This document shows positions 63,213 to 64,000 of a DNA stretch of 64,000 bases, piece by piece. Source of the DNA: UBA7434 sp042090785 (GTDB lineage Bacteria > Pseudomonadota > Gammaproteobacteria > Pseudomonadales > UBA7434); the NCBI GenBank assembly GCA_042090785.1, contig JBELIP010000002.1:124001-188000 (forward strand), given 5' to 3'. The position numbers and the translations under genes were made by a program. The notes beneath the pieces are model-generated. The model did not search any database. It saw only the letters and a list, made by a program, of their open reading frames with translations, and was not told where the DNA came from. The first letter of the stretch is position 1. Each line of letters opens with the position of its first letter.

Positions 63213-64000
63213 ATGCCAGCAATTGCCGACCATAATCAGGAACTCTCGCGTAGCCAAGAAGTGGCCGACCTGCTGCAAAGCGGCACATTTCAACACGCTC
63301 GTCATATGCTCAATGTATTAGCCGCCGAAGAAACCGCACACCTTATTGAATCGTCGCCGCCCCCATCACGACAAATCTTGTGGGCCTTGGTTGATGAAGA
63401 GAGACGCAGTGATGTACTGCCCTTTCTGGGTGATGAGCTACAAACCCAATTTGTTCTCGCCATGGAAAACGCCGAGCTGGTTGCCTTATCGACCGAGCTT
63501 GAAACCGATGACATGGTTGATATCCTGCAACAGCTACCCGACCGCGTCACCCGCGAAGTTTTGCAGGCAATGAGCACTCAAGATCGCCAACGTGTTACTA
63601 GCGCACTAAGCTACCCAGAAAACACCGCTGGCGGCTTAATGAATACCGATACCATCACTGTGCGTGCACGTCACTCAGTTGATGTCGTGCTACGTTACCT
63701 GCGACGTCACGCTGAAATACCCGATATGACTGATAACCTCTACGTCGTTAATCGGAGCGATGAATTTATCGGCATCTTACCGCTAGCAAAAATATTAGTT
63801 TCCGACCCCAACAACACCGTGCGCGAAATTATGCTCTCGGATGTCAAAGCTATTCCCGTCGATATGCCAGACGACGAAGTCGCACGACGCTTTGAACGAA
63901 AAGATTGGGTCTCTGCGCCGGTAGTCAATGAAGAAGGTAAATTACTCGGTCGTATCACTATTGATGATATCGTTGATGTTATTCGTGAAGATGCTGACCA
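63213..64000 (+). CDS. mgtE: Magnesium transporter MgtE (5' part, cut by window end)
   Basis: First ~262 residues of an MgtE channel. The acidic MgtE N-terminal domain (about 15-140: PFLGDELQTQFVLAME, then YPENTAGGLMN) is followed by the start of the CBS pair (TVRARHSVDVVLRYLR, VVNEEGKLLGRITIDDIVDVIRED). The N-domain and CBS domains sense cytosolic Mg2+ and close the channel in the family. The membrane domain lies beyond the window. The start is the ATG at 63213; no strong ribosome binding site is visible. Confidence 0.93.
   Translation, partial: MPAIADHNQELSRSQEVADLLQSGTFQHARHMLNVLAAEETAHLIESSPPPSRQILWALVDEERRSDVLPFLGDELQTQFVLAMENAELVALSTELETDDMVDILQQLPDRVTREVLQAMSTQDRQRVTSALSYPENTAGGLMNTDTITVRARHSVDVVLRYLRRHAEIPDMTDNLYVVNRSDEFIGILPLAKILVSDPNNTVREIMLSDVKAIPVDMPDDEVARRFERKDWVSAPVVNEEGKLLGRITIDDIVDVIREDAD

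Noticed and set aside
1..64000. CRISPR arrays, tRNA or rRNA genes, insertion sequences, prophage
   Set aside because: No regularly spaced repeats, tRNA-like T-loop sequences in gaps, transposase motifs or terminal inverted repeats were recognised; composition is uniform core genome.

Overview
The window is chromosomal core DNA from a gammaproteobacterium. Gene content and order closely follow the Pseudomonas layout: fimU-pilV-pilW-pilX-pilY1-pilY2-pilE beside ispH-fkpB-lspA-ileS-ribF-murJ, secA-argJ-mutT beside lpxC and the dcw cluster, and ibaG-murA-hisG-hisD-hisC beside kdsD-kdsC-lptCAB-rpoN-hpf-ptsN-rapZ-npr. Moderate GC content and several departures from Pseudomonas suggest a marine relative such as Cellvibrionales/Spongiibacteraceae. 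That placement is inference. There are no rRNA or tRNA genes, insertion sequences, prophages or CRISPR arrays that I can see.

Layout. Positions 1-3.0 kb (+): rluD, pgeF and nadE. 3.1-10.6 kb: a type IV pilus block, with fimT on the + strand meeting tail to tail the leftward minor-pilin operon fimU-pilV-pilW-pilX-pilY1-pilY2-like-pilE. 10.9-19.8 kb (-): ispH, fkpB, lspA, ileS, ribF, murJ and pyrB. 19.9-22.2 kb: a tiny membrane-peptide ORF, an unknown 115-aa protein, coaE-yacG, and a symE-like toxin gene preceded by a perfect LexA-type palindrome. 22.2-28 kb (-): mutT, argJ, secA and an M23 peptidase. 28.2-47.1 kb (-): lpxC and the complete dcw cluster (mraZ-rsmH-ftsL-ftsI-murE-murF-mraY-murD-ftsW-murG-murC-ddlB-ftsQ-ftsA-ftsZ), with a promoter and three 10-bp-spaced MraZ-type repeats in front. 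47.4-53.0 kb (-): mlaC-ibaG-murA-hisG-hisD-hisC. 53.4-64 kb (+): a Ca/Na antiporter gene, kdsD-kdsC-lptC-lptA-lptB, rpoN, hpf, ptsN, rapZ, npr and the 5' part of mgtE.

How the genes work together. Most of the window builds the envelope. The dcw cluster and murA make and flip peptidoglycan precursors and assemble the divisome. kdsD/kdsC/lptCAB and lpxC make and export LPS. lspA, secA and mlaC handle envelope proteins and lipids. The pilus block supplies the priming tip of a type IV pilus and probably a DNA-uptake pilin. The rpoN-hpf-ptsN-rapZ-npr group is the usual nitrogen-PTS module.

Most interesting points. (1) An SOS-type LexA box lies in front of a SymE-family gene inside a housekeeping neighbourhood. 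(2) mlaC survives without mlaF, mlaE, mlaD or mlaB at this locus. (3) A -24/-12 sigma-54 promoter match lies upstream of rpoN itself. (4) A promoter/MraZ-box arrangement is readable base by base, and mraZ itself starts with TTG. (5) In-frame short tandem repeats occur in rapZ, murE, mlaC and symE. (6) A 28-codon hydrophobic peptide ORF lies in the pyrB leader. I found no clearly novel multi-gene system; the LexA-symE unit is the best candidate for follow-up.
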